64,000 bases of DNA from Flavobacteriaceae bacterium (GCA_014075215.1 CP046177.1:4154501-4218500); one strand, 5' to 3'. Shown: positions 46,127 through 54,675, counted from the first letter of the stretch. The notes: generated from the sequence alone by a model not told the origin. A program made the numbers and translations.

Positions 46127-46327
46127 TCATTTAAAAGAATCTAAAATAACGGGGTTTTGATTTTGATCTTTTATGGATACAATAAAAACTCTAATTTCCT
46201 CAGTACAGATTACATTTTTACACTTTAAATTAGGATCATCTTCCTTATTGCTATTACACGCTATTTGAGTGATGGTCAAAAGTAACGATAGGGTTACTAC
46301 AAATAATGGTCTGGGCGATTTGATCAT
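46127..46327 (-). CDS. Small hypothetical lipoprotein, possibly truncated
   Basis: 66 residues. Signal peptide with lipobox (VTLSLLLTITQIACNSNKED; Cys at about 24), then CKNVICTEEIRVFIVSIKDQ, and it ends NPVILDSFK at a stop. I think related flavobacterial lipoproteins continue well past this point (from memory), so an early stop or indel may have cut it. The upstream 12-bp motif (46369-46380) matches the one upstream of the lipoprotein gene at 11936. Function unknown. Confidence 0.5.
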   Translation of the reverse strand: MIKSPRPLFVVTLSLLLTITQIACNSNKEDDPNLKCKNVICTEEIRVFIVSIKDQNQNPVILDSFK

Positions 46328-46368
46328 GGTTTTTAGTTTTTTATTCTAAGATGTGAAAAAAACAGAAT

Positions 46369-46380
46369 GGTTGCGTCAAA
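46369..46380 (-). promoter_or_regulatory. Shared motif TTTGACGCAACC upstream of a lipoprotein gene (second copy)
   Basis: The minus strand shows TTTGACGCAACC 41 bases upstream of the start codon, with a CATCTTAG word 23 bases after TTTG. Identical 12-mer to 12035-12046, also upstream of a lipoprotein gene. See the finding on this motif. Confidence 0.4.
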
Positions 46381-46559
46381 ATTGCATACAATTTGTTTAT
46401 AATACCCAAAAGAATAATAAAATGATCTAAAGACTGTGTGAGGAAAATTTCAAAGTTCGAGTTAAAAACACAGGTGTAGCCTGAGTTACACTGAGTATCT
46501 TTAAAATTGATTTTGAATCAAAAAGACTTTGAACGCTATTAAGTGTAACAGAGCCTATA

Positions 46560-46847
46560 TGGCATGCATCCTAAATAGTTTTGCCGCAATTACGAGATTT
46601 TTTTCACAGAATTAACTTTAGAAAAAGAAGAGTCTCTACTATTACAGCAACAGCTAGAAAATTAGCAGTAATTATTTGGAATATGGTCGTCAAAGGTGTC
46701 CAATACGAAAACCCAGAAGGTTATCTTTATCTAGATCAAAAAAGAAAATTAGGATTAGTCAAAAGAATTAGAAACCAAATTCATAAATTTGGTCTAACTC
46801 ATGAAGATTTAAATTTAAACACAACTAATTGTAATACAGAAACTTAA
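46560..46847 (+). pseudogene. IS110-like transposase C-terminal remnant
   Basis: Residual frame reads FHRINFRKRRVSTITATARK then LAVIIWNMVVKGVQYENPEG and KRIRNQIHKFGL. The ATARKLAVIIWNM pattern is characteristic of the end of IS110/IS116/IS902 transposases, so I call it IS110-like, tentatively. A second frame just upstream reads CNRAYMACILNSFAAITRF, which may be the preceding stretch before an indel. The N-terminal DEDD domain is absent, so this is dead. Confidence 0.5.
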
Positions 46848-46905
46848 TTTTACGTTAGTCAGAATTATAAATCTAATACCATTTCTGATTTAAAAATACT
46901 CAATG

Positions 46906-46932
46906 AAAAAAGAGGCAGCTATCACTGCCTCT
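46906..46932 (-). terminator. Intrinsic terminator on the minus strand without an obvious gene
   Basis: Minus strand: AGAGGCAG, a 6-base loop, CTGCCTCT (8-bp perfect stem) and then a T6 run. No annotated minus-strand gene ends here. It may close a small RNA from the 46933-47080 region or be a relic. Confidence 0.6.
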
Positions 46933-47006
46933 TCACCTCTGATAAAATTTCCTTTTCACAGAATTTAATGCCAAAGTACAATGCTTTTAATATCAAACCA
47001 ATAGCT

Positions 47007-47029
47007 AAAAGCTATAATTTATAGCTTTT
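47007..47029. promoter_or_regulatory. Palindrome upstream of the XRE regulator
   Basis: AAAAGCTATA, 3 bases, TATAGCTTTT: perfect 10-bp arms, about 100 bases upstream of the XRE gene. Such palindromes are often operators for small HTH proteins, but binding is inferred. Confidence 0.35.
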
Positions 47030-47129
47030 AAGAATATTCTGCTGTTTTTAGCTCTTTTTTTAGTAAGGTTTTGCTTTAAACGTTGTTTATTTTTGTATGT
47101 TTGAATCGCTACTAAATAAAAAATTGAAG

Positions 47130-47348
47130 ATGGAAGAAGAAATTCTACAACTGATTTACATACGAATAAGAAAATTTCGCCACGAAAAAGGATATACACA
47201 ACAAAATATTGCTGACCTTTTAAAAATTAGTCAAAATGCTTATTGCAAAATTGAAAATGGTCATACCAGATTACTTGTAAGTACACTGATATCATTAGCC
47301 GGGATTTTTGAGGTACGTTTATGCAACTTTTTCAATGATGCTAAATAA
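47130..47348 (+). CDS. XRE-family helix-turn-helix regulator
   Basis: 72 residues. The helix-turn-helix motif is RIRKFRHEKGYTQQNIADLL followed by KISQNAYCKIENGHTRLLVS, the standard HTH_3 domain, with TLISLAGIFEVRLCNFFND at the end. I use ATG 47130 (MEEEILQLIYIRIRK) rather than the upstream 47097, because a -7 box TATTTTTG ends at 47095 and would place the RNA start at 47097. Regulates unknown targets. The palindrome at 47007 is a candidate site. Confidence 0.8.
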   Translation: MEEEILQLIYIRIRKFRHEKGYTQQNIADLLKISQNAYCKIENGHTRLLVSTLISLAGIFEVRLCNFFNDAK

Positions 47349-47383
47349 ATAACTTTTAATTTTCTATTTTATGAGGGTCACCT

Positions 47384-47391
47384 TACCTTTG
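47384..47391 (+). promoter_or_regulatory. -7 box TACCTTTG before the TPP riboswitch
   Basis: Exact TAnnTTTG. The RNA would start near 47398, right at the 5' end of the riboswitch. The -33 region is less clear (TTTC at about 47361). Confidence 0.55.
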
Positions 47392-47397
47392 TACTGT

Positions 47398-47530
47398 TCT
47401 CTATAAAGGGGTGCTTTTTAGTGGTAACTACAAAGTTTAACCAAGTGTTCACTTTTGAGCTTGCAACTAATAAGGCTGAGATCATACCCATAGAACCTGG
47501 GCGGGTAATGTTGCCAAGGAAATTAAGTAT
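47398..47530 (+). promoter_or_regulatory. TPP riboswitch (THI element)
   Basis: Contains the conserved core GGGGTGC (47409 on), a GGCTGAGATCATACCCATAG segment, GAACCTGGGCGGGTAATGTT and GCCAAGGAAATTAAG, in the right order for a thiamine-pyrophosphate aptamer (family knowledge). It lies in the 5' leader of the TonB receptor gene, ending about 45 bases before its start. It probably reduces expression when TPP is abundant. The variable P3 region is long. Confidence 0.93.
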
Positions 47531-47576
47531 TCAAAAACAGTAATAATTGCCTCTTTTTATTCATTTTATTTTATAA

Positions 47577-49958
47577 GTGGAATGTATATTATTTTTTAAA
47601 AAAGCGAAGATATTAGTACCTTTTTTAAGCTTGTTTGCAATAAGTGTTTTGCACGCACAAACGTTTAAGTTGTCAGGGAAAGTAGTAGATCAAAACCAAG
47701 AACCACTGGCAGACGCAGCTATTTTCATAAAAGAAATTAACAAAGGGACTTCCACAAATTTGCAAGGAGCGTTCACATTCAATTTAGAACAGGGGAATTA
47801 TCTTATCAGCATTTCTTTTGTCGGGTTTATAACAAAAGAACAAAAGATAACCCTCGCAAAAGATCAAACCATTGTAATTGAACTATCTCCTAACTCAATT
47901 ACGCTGGATGAAGTTTTGGTTTCCGCTATTCGGGCAAACTCTGAAATTCCGGTTACCTATTCTAACCTGAGCAAAAAAGAAATTGCAAAGCGTAATTTAG
48001 GGCAGGACATTCCTGTACTTTTAAATTACCTCCCTTCGGTTGTTTCTTCTTCTGACGCCGGGGCCGGCATAGGGTATACCTATTTAAATGTTAGAGGTTC
48101 TAACGGTGAACGCATTAATGTAACGATCAATGGGATTCCATATAACGATGCGGAAAGTCATGGTACTTTCTGGGTGAATCTGGGAGATTTTGCATCGTCT
48201 ACGGAAAACTTACAACTCCAAAGAGGTGTGGGTACTTCTACCAATGGTTCCGGTGCTTTTGGAGCCAGCCTAAATATATTGACCGATGCTGTTTCGGAAA
48301 AATCCTATGGGGAAATTTCAAATTCTTTTGGATCTTTTGGTACCGGAAAACATACCGCAAAATGGAGTACCGGAAAATTAAATGAGCATTTCGAAATATC
48401 AGGACGCTTATCTAATATCTATTCCGATGGATATGTAGACAGGGCTTTTGCCGATTTAAAATCCTACTTTTTACAAGGTGCTTATTCTGATGATAATACC
48501 TTGGTGAAAACCATTGTCTTTGGAGGAAAAGAAAGAACTTACCAAGCCTGGTTTGGACTGACTGCACAACAACTGGAAGACAACAGAAGACAAAACCCAT
48601 ATACCTATGAAAATGAAGTAGATGATTATAAACAAGATCATTATCAGCTTCACTGGAATGAAAAATGGAATGATCGCTGGTCTACCAATTTAGGGTTGAA
48701 CTATACTCAGGGGGCCGGTTTTTTTGAACAATTCAAAGATGAAGAAAGTATTGCTGGTTATAACGGAATTGTAGTAGCTACCAATGGAAACGGGGGAACA
48801 GATTTGATTGTAAGGCGTTGGTTGGATAATACCTTCTATGTAGCAAATTTCAATACTGATTATAAAAATGAACACCTCAACGTTATCACTGGAATATCCT
48901 ATATTAAATATACAGGAGATCATTTTGGCGAAGTCATTTGGGCGCAGCAATTTGCACCAAATGCAAACATTAGAGATCGTTATTATTTTAGCGATTCTAA
49001 AAAAACTGATTTTAACGTATTTACGAAAGCCACATACAAATTCAATGAAAACTTTTCAGGATATATAGACCTGCAAGGTCGTTTTATAAATTATAAAACA
49101 CAAGGAATTACTTCTGATATTGATGCTATTAATGTAGACGCAACGTTTGATTTTTTTAATCCGAAAATGGGTTTTATTTATCAACTAAAAGAAAACAGCA
49201 GTTTGTATCTTTCTTTTGCAAGAGCAAATAGGGAGCCTAACAGAAACGATTTTGAAGGAGGAGTAACGACCCATGAAACCTTAGACGATATTGAGTTTGG
49301 ATGGCGATTAAAGAAAAAGTATGTAAAACTGCATACGAATCTTTATTTTATGAATTATACAAACCAACTGGTATTAACCGGAGCATTAGATGATGTTGGA
49401 GCTCCCGTAAGAGCCACCAGTGGAAAGAGCTATCGCTTAGGTCTGGAAGTTGATGCGGAAATTTCATTATCTGATCAATTTAGTATCAGACCTAATCTGG
49501 CACTAAGCCAAAACAGGAATCGCAATTTTAAAGCACCCATTAACGGTATAGTAGAAAACCTCGGGAATACACCCTTATCATTTTCTCCCAATATCATTTT
49601 AGGAAACATCATTACATATCAACCGAAGGAAAGTTTCCAAATTTCATTATTATCAAAATATGTGGGAAAACAATTTATGAGTAATTTAAACAGTCGTATT
49701 TCTGAAAATGATGTTTTAAAAAGTTTTTTTACAAGTGATTTGAATTTTGTGTACCAAATAGAAACAAAAACTATTTTTGATTCTATTACTATCTCCGGTT
49801 TAATCAACAATATATTTAATGCAAAATATGTAGACAGAGGATATTATTTTACGTTTGATTTTACGGGAGCTAACGGAAGCACAATTACCGGTGACGGAGC
49901 AGGGTATTATCCGCAGGCAACTATCAACTTTTTGTTGGGGTTAACATTAAAATTTTAA
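47577..49958 (+). CDS. TonB-dependent receptor, probable thiamine uptake
   Basis: 793 residues. Signal peptide 1-28 (FLSLFAISVLHAQ), CarboxypepD_reg-like domain about 31-110 (FKLSGKVVDQNQEPLADAAI), a plug domain (about 128-235: DIPVLLNYLPSVVSSSDAGA, GYTYLNVRGSNGERINVTIN) and a barrel ending GLTLKF. It is an outer-membrane importer driven by TonB. The TPP riboswitch in the leader makes thiamine or a precursor the likely substrate. A GTG at 47577 is the start: the TAA just before it (47574-47576) closes the frame and no ATG follows before the signal peptide. It is followed by a MITE after 5 bases, and no further thiamine gene comes after it. Confidence 0.93.
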   Translation: MECILFFKKAKILVPFLSLFAISVLHAQTFKLSGKVVDQNQEPLADAAIFIKEINKGTSTNLQGAFTFNLEQGNYLISISFVGFITKEQKITLAKDQTIVIELSPNSITLDEVLVSAIRANSEIPVTYSNLSKKEIAKRNLGQDIPVLLNYLPSVVSSSDAGAGIGYTYLNVRGSNGERINVTINGIPYNDAESHGTFWVNLGDFASSTENLQLQRGVGTSTNGSGAFGASLNILTDAVSEKSYGEISNSFGSFGTGKHTAKWSTGKLNEHFEISGRLSNIYSDGYVDRAFADLKSYFLQGAYSDDNTLVKTIVFGGKERTYQAWFGLTAQQLEDNRRQNPYTYENEVDDYKQDHYQLHWNEKWNDRWSTNLGLNYTQGAGFFEQFKDEESIAGYNGIVVATNGNGGTDLIVRRWLDNTFYVANFNTDYKNEHLNVITGISYIKYTGDHFGEVIWAQQFAPNANIRDRYYFSDSKKTDFNVFTKATYKFNENFSGYIDLQGRFINYKTQGITSDIDAINVDATFDFFNPKMGFIYQLKENSSLYLSFARANREPNRNDFEGGVTTHETLDDIEFGWRLKKKYVKLHTNLYFMNYTNQLVLTGALDDVGAPVRATSGKSYRLGLEVDAEISLSDQFSIRPNLALSQNRNRNFKAPINGIVENLGNTPLSFSPNIILGNIITYQPKESFQISLLSKYVGKQFMSNLNSRISENDVLKSFFTSDLNFVYQIETKTIFDSITISGLINNIFNAKYVDRGYYFTFDFTGANGSTITGDGAGYYPQATINFLLGLTLKF

Positions 49959-49963
49959 GTTTA

Positions 49964-50130
49964 AGAGGCCTTTGCAAAATAGTGATATATTCCGTATTGA
50001 AATTGATTTGGCTTCAAATTTCTTCCTTCTCGAAAATTTTAAACCCTCAAAACCAACAGGTTACTCCGGTTCAAAATTTTCTTCGGGCGTTGAACTTTTT
50101 TGCCAAATCAATTTTTGTTCAAAGGTCTCT
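49964..50130 (+). mobile_element. MITE-like element, copy 3 (167 bp, 3-bp target duplication TTA)
   Basis: AGAGGCCTTTGCAAAAT to TGTTCAAAGGTCTCT, same inner arms as copies 1 and 2, with TTA on both sides (49961-49963, 50131-50133). The left tip has one changed base (AGAGGCC). It begins 5 bases after the stop codon of the TonB receptor gene and may have separated it from downstream genes. Confidence 0.9.
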
Positions 50131-50217
50131 TTAATACAGTTTCAAGTTAGAACGTAAGTATTAAGATTTAGTATTGAGTGTTTATAATAGATTTTATTTA
50201 TGTGCTATAAATAAAAT

Positions 50218-51420
50218 TTATCGTTCTATAAAGCTTTTAGATATCCGGCTGCTAGCTATCTTAGCGGCTAAATAGCCTAATACAATAATAGTAGCAGCTA
50301 CTATCACAAAATTATTGACTCTTAGTTCTACCGGGTATGGAATATGTTCGGCAATTATGAACAGTCCGCATCTTTGTTGTATAAAAACCAATAGTACCCC
50401 TAAGAAAAGCCCGATAAATGTTCCTGTGAGTGTTAATAAAGAACCTTGAAAAACGAATATTTTTTGAATATCTTTTAAAGAGGCTCCCATATAAAACAGG
50501 GTCTTTAAATTCTTTTGTTTGTCTATAATCATCATTATAATTACACCCACCACATTGAATAAGGCGATAATAACAATCAAAGTAAATATTAAATAAGAAA
50601 CAAAGTTTTCGGTATTTATTACCTTATAAAACAAAGCATTGAGTTGTGCTTTGGTTTCGACTTTAAAACTATTTCCTATTTGTTTTTGAAAGTCGGCAGC
50701 AAAACTATCCGCATTTTTAGGGTCGGTTAATTTAATTTCTATAGCAGCAATTTGATTGTCTTTGTATTTTAACAATTGTTGTGCTAACGGTAAGTTTACA
50801 AAAACATATTTATTTTCAAATTCTTCTGTTCCGGAATAAATACCGGTAACTTGAGCTGTTATTTTATTAAAAGAATTTGACGGATGTATGATCTTATTCC
50901 CCGGCTTCGGAACATAAATTTCCAGGGGTTCTGTAAAATTCATCACTCCCAGAGAAAGTTTAAACGAAATTCCGTTTCCCAAAACGGCAGTTTTTACATA
51001 TTTTGGATCCAGCCATGAGCCCACTACGATTGCAGAATCTATCTTAGTTACGTGGTTGTAATGCTCATCAACTCCCTTTATATAAGCAATATAAGGCTTC
51101 TCATTATACGTCAAAAAAACACGCTGTTCAATTACTTTGGAAAAAACAGCAATTTTCGTATTTCCTGTCAATTTATTTTGAAGACTGTCAGTAAATAAAA
51201 ATGTTTTTCCTTTAACTGCTGAGATTTTAATATCCGGATCAGAAATAGCTAATAACGAGTAACTAAATGTTCTTAGCCCGGAAAAACCGGATAAAATAAT
51301 AAACAGTGCCAGAGCTCCTATAATCACTCCAAAAGAAGCAATGAGTGTAATAATGTTAATGGCATTATTGCTGTTTTTGGTAAATAAATATCTCTTTGCT
51401 ATGTAATATGAAAAATTCAA
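50218..51420 (-). CDS. FtsX/LolE-like ABC transporter permease
   Basis: 400 residues with the FtsX-type layout: one N-terminal membrane helix (about 20-45), a periplasmic MacB-like domain, then three C-terminal helices (VSYLIFTLIVIIALFNVVGV, LTLTGTFIGLFLGVLLVFIQ and the last one, IVAATIIVLGYLAAKIASSR). The start, NFSYYIAKRYLFTKNSNNAI, is typical of the LolC/E group in Bacteroidota. It would work with an ATPase (not nearby) in lipoprotein release or similar. It is followed upstream by rbfA, 51 bases away on the same strand. Confidence 0.9.
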   Translation of the reverse strand: MNFSYYIAKRYLFTKNSNNAINIITLIASFGVIIGALALFIILSGFSGLRTFSYSLLAISDPDIKISAVKGKTFLFTDSLQNKLTGNTKIAVFSKVIEQRVFLTYNEKPYIAYIKGVDEHYNHVTKIDSAIVVGSWLDPKYVKTAVLGNGISFKLSLGVMNFTEPLEIYVPKPGNKIIHPSNSFNKITAQVTGIYSGTEEFENKYVFVNLPLAQQLLKYKDNQIAAIEIKLTDPKNADSFAADFQKQIGNSFKVETKAQLNALFYKVINTENFVSYLIFTLIVIIALFNVVGVIIMMIIDKQKNLKTLFYMGASLKDIQKIFVFQGSLLTLTGTFIGLFLGVLLVFIQQRCGLFIIAEHIPYPVELRVNNFVIVAATIIVLGYLAAKIASSRISKSFIER

Positions 51421-51471
51421 TTTTCCGATTTGATATCCATAGTACTAGTACTGCAACTTAAAAATTATCTT

Positions 51472-51876
51472 CTAAAAGTTCTCTTTTTTTTTCCGTCCGA
51501 GTATTATTTCCGGGGTTTTAATAGGGTTGTCCACATCTCCTCGTAGCGATTTATCTATATGCTCTATATAATCTAACGAATCATCACCAAAAAATAATAA
51601 TTCAGGCATTCTCCTCAATTGATTTCTGGTTCTTTGTGCTATTTCCTGCCTTATCAGAGAAGCATTAGATTGTATTGCCTTCATGATATCCTCTCTCTTG
51701 CCGGAAGGAAAAACACTTATATATACTTTAGCTATCCCTAAATCCGGAGTAACAGAAACTTTGGACACAGAGATAATAACCCCCCGCATGCCATCTTGAG
51801 CATCTTTTTGAAGTACATCTGCCAGGTCTTTTTGTAATACTGCGGCAATTTTTTTTTGCCTGTTTGTTTCTTCCAT
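51472..51876 (-). CDS. rbfA: 30S ribosome-binding factor A
   Basis: 134 residues, KH-like fold. Signatures: RQKKIAAVLQKDLADVLQK, the KVSVTPDLGIAKVYISVFPS strand, and IRQEIAQRTRNQLRRMPELL, which ends in the conserved [RK]-x-x-P-x-[LI]-x-[FY] stretch (FFGDDSLDYIEHIDKSL). RbfA helps mature 16S rRNA and is needed at low temperature. The last residues are charged, as usual for this family. The ATG (51874-51876) gives METNR-like starts in close relatives. Confidence 0.93.
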   Translation of the reverse strand: MEETNRQKKIAAVLQKDLADVLQKDAQDGMRGVIISVSKVSVTPDLGIAKVYISVFPSGKREDIMKAIQSNASLIRQEIAQRTRNQLRRMPELLFFGDDSLDYIEHIDKSLRGDVDNPIKTPEIILGRKKKENF

Positions 51877-51913
51877 CGAGGTAAATGTACTTATAATTTC
51901 ACAAAAGATTAGC

Positions 51914-51921
51914 TATTTTTG
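51914..51921 (+). promoter_or_regulatory. -7 box TATTTTTG
   Basis: Exact TAnnTTTG, 18 bases before the ATG of the epimerase gene. No clear -33 TTG at the usual spacing. Confidence 0.45.
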
Positions 51922-51939
51922 TCGATAAGAAAGTAACAC

Positions 51940-52359
51940 ATGAATCAAATTGAGCACATAGGCATTGCCGTAAAAGATTTAGGTAATGCCAATAAATTAT
52001 TTGCCTCCCTTTTTGGCAAATCTCACTATAAAATTGAGGAAGTAGCCTCCGAAGGTGTAAAAACCTCTTTTTTCCAGATGGGCCCTAATAAAATAGAATT
52101 ATTGGAAGCTACAAATCCGGCAAGCCCAATTGCAAAATTTATTGAAAAAAAAGGAGAAGGAATTCATCATATAGCTTTTGCCGTAAATGATATCGTTTCT
52201 GAAATTGCCCGTCTAAAAACAGCAGGCTTTACTGTTCTTAATGAAACACCAAAAACAGGAGCCGATAACAAATGGGTGGCTTTTCTACATCCCAAAAACA
52301 CGAATAGTATTTTGGTTGAGTTATGCCAGGAAATAGAGGGTACTCATCCTGCAGGTTAA
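51940..52359 (+). CDS. mce: Methylmalonyl-CoA epimerase
   Basis: 139-residue VOC-fold (glyoxalase-like) metalloenzyme that converts (R)- and (S)-methylmalonyl-CoA, part of propionyl-CoA metabolism. Metal ligands are expected in IEHIGIAVKDLGNANKLFAS (His), GIHHIAFAVNDI (His) and LVELCQE (Glu). The middle ESGVKTSFFQMGP-like segment (ASEGVKTSFFQMGPNKIELL) is typical. Length matches the bacterial epimerase. Confidence 0.93.
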   Translation: MNQIEHIGIAVKDLGNANKLFASLFGKSHYKIEEVASEGVKTSFFQMGPNKIELLEATNPASPIAKFIEKKGEGIHHIAFAVNDIVSEIARLKTAGFTVLNETPKTGADNKWVAFLHPKNTNSILVELCQEIEGTHPAG

Positions 52360-52444
52360 TTATAGAGAATTGCTCGTATTTAATAAATAATACCAGGATC
52401 GATGCTAAAGTGGTTTAAAAATTGTCTAAGAAAAAATATCCTCA

Positions 52445-52655
52445 TCAGGGCAAACGCATTAAACTTTTATGAATATATCAGTAAAACTAATTTTTCATTA
52501 AAGAATTGACATTTAATAATGGATTTTATTCGTAATTTTTTAAACTTACCTTTAATGATTATTCATTTTTTTGAAAATAATTACAGGTTAACTTGGAATT
52601 AAAAAATCATAAAGTATTGATTAAAAACATGTTAACTTTAATGCGTTTACCCTGA
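52445..52655. mobile_element. MITE-like element with 8-bp target duplication (211 bp)
   Basis: Left end TCAGGGCAAACGCATTAAA and right end (reverse complement) TCAGGGTAAACGCATTAAA match in 18 of 19 bases. It is flanked by TATCCTCA on both sides (52437-52444 and 52656-52663). No coding capacity. The 8-bp duplication fits several IS families (IS66, IS256, ISAs1, ISL3, IS1595); the parent is not identified. Confidence 0.85.
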
Positions 52656-52663
52656 TATCCTCA

Positions 52664-52971
52664 TATATTTATTTGGATATAAAGAATGATTTGCATATTT
52701 TTAGCTTGCACTTGAAATAAGGAGAGCTATAGTTTAAAAAATAATCTTATAACCCCCATTCCTCTCAGTAGGCCGATTTCATTGCACCATTTTTAGCACT
52801 GTCTTTTTTTAGCATAAAGCAAAAAGCATAAACGGGCAGTACATCATTTGTTCTGACGGTAGGAAATAAAGGCATTCCAAAAAAATGCCTGTAAAAAGAA
52901 ATATCCGGTAGCTGTAGCCAGACGGACACAGCAAAACGGTGCGTATTAACTAATTTAAACAATTTTAAACC
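52664..52971. other. Leader region of the lipoprotein gene
   Basis: About 308 bases with no supportable gene. A hairpin AGGCATT/AATGCCT (52870-52890) lies in the leader. The last ~180 bases are noticeably less AT-rich than the upstream part. The 65-codon minus-strand ORF at 52765-52962 looks random. Confidence 0.5.
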
Positions 52972-54276
52972 ATGAAAATGAAAAAAACTTCATTCATCAA
53001 AATCGGGGTCTTACTCTTTAGCCTATCTTTGTTCTTATGGAACTGTATACGAGAAGATTTTATGAATCCTCAAAACACTGTTACCTCTAACAAGCTCAAG
53101 TATTCCTTAACGAAAATAACTTACCGGGAACTACTTGCAGACAAGGAAATAAAACCCTCTTTACCTCTGATTGAAAGACGATTTTCTAACCACTCGCTAC
53201 AAAGCATCCATAGCAGAAGTGCTACTGAAGTGGCAGAAGGTCTCACCATCTTTACCGATGAGATTAACAGAATTGTCATAGACGATGTCATCACCTGGAC
53301 ATTCCGGACACAAAACCCTGTTTTGGAAACTTCTGACTTTGAAAACTTTCTGGTAAAAAAACACAACGGTGTGTTTACCTATTTTTTAGTTTCCTACGAG
53401 TTCACTGACCTTACCGATTCCGAAACATTGTATGAGAAAGCCACTTCCTATGTGATTTCCGAAGAATACCTAAGCCTGGAAGGCCTCAACCTGTCTTCCA
53501 GAGATGCTTTTGATTGGGTTTTTCCGAATGACGGTGGTGGTACGGGTAGCGGTCCTTGTGACGGTATTTTGGTATATGACCACTGTAATTTGGGAGGCAA
53601 TGCGGACGGACACTGGCCGGTTTTGCAAAACGATGGGGTTACTTATTGTAATGGTAGTCCGCTGTTGTATATAGATTTTTCACATTGTGAGAACTACGGT
53701 GTTCCGGACAGTCCTGTGGGAGACCCGGTGGGAGGAGATGACGGTTCCAATGGAGATCAGCTTATTGGAGGTGGCGGAGGAAACTCCGGTGGTGATGGAG
53801 ATACGACACTTACGGCTCCTGTGGGTATCATGCACAGTGAAACGCCATGTGATCCCAGACCGGAAGGAGATTTGAATGGAGATTGTATGTTGGATTATTA
53901 TGAGGCTTGTTTAGTTAATGGCTACAGTAATAGTATTTGTAATTGTGTTTCCGGAGGAGAAAATTTAGCTAATTGTATTATTGTAGATGAGTTAAATACA
54001 CTAACAGTTACTAATCCATTTGCATTACTTGAAATTGATTGTGACCAAATACAGTATTGGCAAACACTTGCTCAACATTCAGCCCCACAAAGTGTTTTAG
54101 ATGAAATAGAGAATTTACCAAATTCTTGGGCAAATGATTTTGAGATACAATCTCTTGAAGATGCAAATGGTACTGTCGTCAACTTAGATTATTTCAGTGT
54201 AAATATAACTTCTTTGCCAAATAACCCTTCTACAAATCAACAATTTACTGCTGATGAGTTCTTTGACCCGTCCTGA
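52972..54276 (+). pseudogene. Surface lipoprotein gene, 5' part (cut by IS3 element)
   Basis: Predicted lipoprotein, Cys at 25 (VLLFSLSLFLWNCIRED). The N-terminal domain (about residues 30-200) is charged and reads YRELLADKEIKPSLPLIERR, TEVAEGLTIFTDEINRIVID. A glycine/aspartate-rich linker follows (GDDGSNGDQLIGGGGGNSGG, around 253-280). A distinct, Cys-rich C-terminal region begins near 290. The reading frame is native to 54263. From there on it reads into the IS and stops at 54276. With the IS and one CTT copy removed, codons 54262-54263 plus 55576 give TTA and the frame runs on to 56110, about 608 residues in total. Function unknown; the modular layout recalls polymorphic toxins. Confidence 0.85.
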
Positions 54277-54279
54277 AAT

Positions 54280-54675
54280 ATGTATACAAAAAACAACAAG
54301 TATATGTATAAAAATGATGGATATGTAAGACGTTATAGTGAGAGTTTTAAACTCAAAGTATTAGCAGAACTTACCAAAGGAAACCATTCCAAAAGACAAA
54401 TTGCCTTAACTTACGGCATACAATCTAGTACGATAAACGTATGGATTAAAAAATATGACCGTAAAGATTTAATGAACACCCGTGTAACCGTGCAAACAGA
54501 CGACGAATTATCCCGTATTAAAGCCCTTCAAAAAGAGCTAAAACAACTCAAAGATCTTCTTATTAAAAAGGATCTAGATAAACTTGTGAATGATAGTTAT
54601 CTTGAAGTAGCTGCTGAAAATCTTGGCTATAAAAATGTTGAAGAATTAAAAAAAAACTTAAACATAAAGCCTTAA
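54280..54675 (+). CDS. IS3-family OrfA (helix-turn-helix)
   Basis: 131 residues. N-terminal helix-turn-helix: RYSESFKLKVLAELTKGNHS, then RQIALTYGIQSSTINVWIKK. A leucine-rich helix (IKALQKELKQLKDLLIKKDL) follows, the usual OrfA dimerisation zipper. OrfA binds the IS ends. The stop TAA (54673-54675) overlaps the OrfB ATG (54675). The A9 run at 54648 could allow slippage to fuse OrfA with OrfB. Confidence 0.92.
   Translation: MYTKNNKYMYKNDGYVRRYSESFKLKVLAELTKGNHSKRQIALTYGIQSSTINVWIKKYDRKDLMNTRVTVQTDDELSRIKALQKELKQLKDLLIKKDLDKLVNDSYLEVAAENLGYKNVEELKKNLNIKP

Noticed and set aside
52765..52962. 65-codon minus-strand ORF upstream of the lipoprotein gene
   Set aside because: Lies in the leader of the lipoprotein gene; no signature.
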